This document shows, one piece after another, positions 62,217-64,000 of a stretch of DNA of 64,000 nucleotides. This DNA is from an uncultured Lachnospiraceae bacterium. GTDB lineage: Bacteria > Bacillota > Clostridia > Lachnospirales > Lachnospiraceae. The position numbers and the translations under genes are program-made. Positions within the stretch are counted from its first letter, which is position 1. Each line of letters begins with the position of its first letter. A model generated the notes under the pieces. The model searched no databases. It saw only the letters and a list, made by a program, of their open reading frames with translations, and was not told the origin of the DNA. The stretch is taken from contig USGU01000007.1 in NCBI GenBank assembly GCA_900554415.1, forward strand, positions 21,826 to 85,825, read 5' to 3'.

Positions 62217-62262
62217 AATTTACACCTTATTTACACCTTTGGAAGATCGGATCGGTATAGTT
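62217..62262 (+). repeat. Direct repeat block 2, copy 2
   Basis: Matches 60089-60134 with one mismatch, again with two TTTACACC units. Confidence 0.75.
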
Positions 62263-62505
62263 CAAAAGAGTGACGTAAGAAACCTTGTTTTTTCATAATA
62301 TATAAAGTTTTGCATATAGTAACAAAGGATATTTTGTGCTATGATATTTATATTAATTTCGTAGCAATATCTATAAAATTCAACGGTCAATAATTCATTT
62401 GACACAAAGTTAGATTTTTGAACGATGCAGGGATAGATAGTTGCTTTTGATGGCTGCGGTAATCATAATAGTGTCTACTAATAATTTAGAATGTGGGAGG
62501 TTTTT

Positions 62506-63414
62506 ATGGCTAATAAAGAAAAAATAACGATTAAACTTAATAATCTAAAATTTGATGCTCAAAATCCAAGACTGCCAATGCGATTACAGGGAGTAACAGA
62601 TGAAAATAAAGTTATAGATTATATGGTTAAATATGGGAATGTTACTGAATTGATGCTTTCTATAGGAGAGACGGGATATTCAGAAGCTGAGCCATTATTG
62701 GTAGTAAAAGAAGGAACGGATAAATATATTGTTGTAGAAGGAAATAGACGTTTAGCTGCATTAAAGTTATTAAATGATTCAGAATTAACTAAAGTTAGGA
62801 TACAATCGATAAATTCAGTTGTTTCTGGTGCAAAATATATTCCGGAAGAAGTACCTTGCATTGTATATGCTAGCCGTGAAGATGTTTTGGATTATTTAGG
62901 GTATCGACATATAACGGGGGTAAAAGATTGGGGAGCCTTGGAAAAAGCACGTTACCTTGATCAATTGTATCAGATTCATATTAAATCAACACCACAAGAA
63001 AAGATTTATCAAAAATTGGCAAAAATGATTGGTAGTCGTTCTGATTATGTATATAAACTGCATACGGCTTTAAAATTATATAATAAAGCAAATGATAAAG
63101 CGTATTATGGTGCTGATATTAAAGAAGAGGATATTAGTTTTTCGTGGCTAACCACAGCATTAGGATATTATGGGATTTCAAAGTATCTAGGAATTTCAGA
63201 GTCAAATGAGCCCTCTTTGGATACATTAAATGAAGAAAATTATAAAAAAATATTCACTTGGATGTTCTTCCCTGGGAAAAGTGTTGTTAAAGAATCAAGA
63301 CAGATTTCTGATTTGGCAAAAATAACAGAATATCCATTGGCGTTAGAACGATTAGAAAAGGGAAGTAGTATAGAGGAAGCATTACTATATATAATATATA
63401 GGCTCGAATGGTGA
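62506..63414 (+). CDS. ParB-like N-terminal-domain protein
   Basis: 302 residues from ATG 62506 (GGGAGG at 62495-62500). A ParB/sulfiredoxin-fold N-terminal half: ITIKLNNLKFDAQNPRL, EPLLVVKEGTDKYIVVEGNRRLAALKLL (the ParB box-II E-G-N-R-R). A helical region follows (~150-300) with a possible HTH near 175 (YQKLAKMIGSRSDYVYKL). Such stand-alone ParB-like proteins occur in mobile elements as nucleases, CTPase partitioning factors or regulators. No parA is visible. Confidence 0.75.
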   Translation: MANKEKITIKLNNLKFDAQNPRLPMRLQGVTDENKVIDYMVKYGNVTELMLSIGETGYSEAEPLLVVKEGTDKYIVVEGNRRLAALKLLNDSELTKVRIQSINSVVSGAKYIPEEVPCIVYASREDVLDYLGYRHITGVKDWGALEKARYLDQLYQIHIKSTPQEKIYQKLAKMIGSRSDYVYKLHTALKLYNKANDKAYYGADIKEEDISFSWLTTALGYYGISKYLGISESNEPSLDTLNEENYKKIFTWMFFPGKSVVKESRQISDLAKITEYPLALERLEKGSSIEEALLYIIYRLEW

Positions 63415-63918
63415 AAGTGCCCATTTGGGTCTATTATTGTATAATTTAATACGTTACAACCAGAGCAAGATCCACCCGTGTAAAACAGTATTGTCATTTT
63501 GACAATTTTGTATTACTTACGAGTAGCAGACTTGATGGGGGTTACGTCCCCATACCCACGTGAAAATATAATTGCAGGCAATTACATTTTAGCAGATACG
63601 CAAGCGTTTCTGAGTAAGCGTCATAGACAACAAAATAAGAAAATTTTGATAAGGCATTCACCTGGATAGGTGAGTGTTTTTTTATTTTCAAATATTTAAT
63701 TAACAGAAAAAATAAAAAAGTTTTCCTCAGGGGGCTGTAAAAATGCCTCTTAGCGTTTCGTATTAATGAAAGGGTATTTTTTGCAGGAAAAATAAAAAAT
63801 TTTCATCAAGAGCCTGTATTTATGCCCTTCATCTTTTGAATATGTGTAAGGACATTTTTTGAGCCGGCATAAAAATGATTTTTACAACAGTTAGAAACAG
63901 AAACGAGGCGAGAAAAGA
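63415..63918. other. Non-coding region with oriT-like motif, hairpins and 80-bp tandem repeats
   Basis: Holds ACCAGAGCAAGATCC (63459-63473), a perfect hairpin ATGGGG/CCCCAT (63535-63540, 63548-63553), a terminator-like hairpin TTCACCTGGATAGGTGAG with T-run (63658-63683), and two and a half 80-bp repeats up to the next gene. No CDS is supported here. Confidence 0.6.
63704..63883 (+). repeat. Tandem imperfect 80-bp repeats, each with a terminator-like hairpin
   Basis: Units start at 63704 and 63784, with a partial third at 63864. Each has AAAAATAAAAAA, a CTGTA block, then ATGCC(C/T)...(A/G)GG-x-AT followed by six T. The array ends ~35 nt before the initiator-like gene. Confidence 0.7.
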
Positions 63919-64000
63919 ATGAAATATGAATACATGAAGGAGTCAGAGCAGATGCTTCAGTACTTCCAGTTTCCGAAGTTTTTGCTCAAACTGCGCATTT
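63919..64000 (+). CDS. 5' part of a probable replication initiator/HTH protein (3' partial)
   Basis: RBS GAGGCGAGAAAAG, then ATG 63919; 27 residues are visible (MKYEYMKESEQMLQYFQFPK...). The F-x-F-P-K-F-L near the start recalls RepA_N/replisome-organiser-type proteins of conjugative elements, which begin with a short Y/F-rich segment and I/F-P-K. The gene leaves the window, so the call is tentative. Confidence 0.4.
   Translation, partial: MKYEYMKESEQMLQYFQFPKFLLKLRI

Overview
The window looks like a chromosomal segment of a Lachnospiraceae-type gut Firmicute (low-GC Clostridia). The evidence is AT-rich sequence with strong AGGAGG-type ribosome binding sites, a T-box leader, a CIRCE/HrcA heat-shock site, a short GlnA followed by an ANTAR regulator, DUF3793 beside flavodoxin, and Tn916-like integrase sequence. 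No rRNA or tRNA gene was seen.

Layout. 1-13.7 kb is housekeeping: a nucleotidyltransferase-xanthine phosphoribosyltransferase fusion (cut by the window edge), a FliB-like protein, glnA plus ANTAR regulator, ferritin, a T-box-controlled TrpXYZ-type ABC importer, a phosphopantetheinyl transferase, CIRCE-controlled Hsp20, ribosomal protein L25, flavodoxin, DUF3793 and a MATE exporter.

13.7-40.4 kb is the most unusual part, a 26-kb surface-structure locus. It encodes at least ten single-pass secreted proteins with a SipW-type signal (a T/S-Y/V-A-W-F/Y motif at the end of the hydrophobic helix), a ~3,635-residue secreted GLUG/beta-helix-like protein, and two SipW/ER-type signal peptidases (Ser-His). 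It also encodes a membrane-anchored McrB-like AAA+ ATPase, a DUF2357/McrC-like protein whose C-terminus is a long coiled coil instead of a nuclease, and a PilZ protein. Six of the secreted proteins share a C-terminal W/Y-L/M-E-G-x-D-x-x-C signature. Two operons start with the same promoter and the same 13-base initially transcribed element. I infer a dedicated, probably c-di-GMP-responsive, TasA-like fibre or surface-layer assembly system in which an McrBC-type ATPase module has been recruited to the membrane.

40.4-45.3 kb is mixed: a candidate structured RNA with its own promoter and terminator, a broken gene, a complete AbiF (HEPN, Abi_2) gene preceded by its small RNA, a pseudogene copy of the fibre subunit, MutT, a subtilase remnant, an SpoU-type methyltransferase and a NifX-FKBP fusion.

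45.4-64 kb is a defence and mobile-element island. It holds a DNA methyltransferase with a PLD-helicase-DUF3427 protein, an AlbA_2 ATPase, a truncated HsdR, a Qat remnant (broken QatC with QatD), a tyrosine integrase, an AbiE-type toxin-antitoxin pair and a ParB-like protein. A probable replication initiator runs off the right edge. Three copies of the first codons of a low-molecular-weight protein tyrosine phosphatase gene (51.2, 60.0 and 62.1 kb) punctuate this island and probably mark integrase attachment sites.
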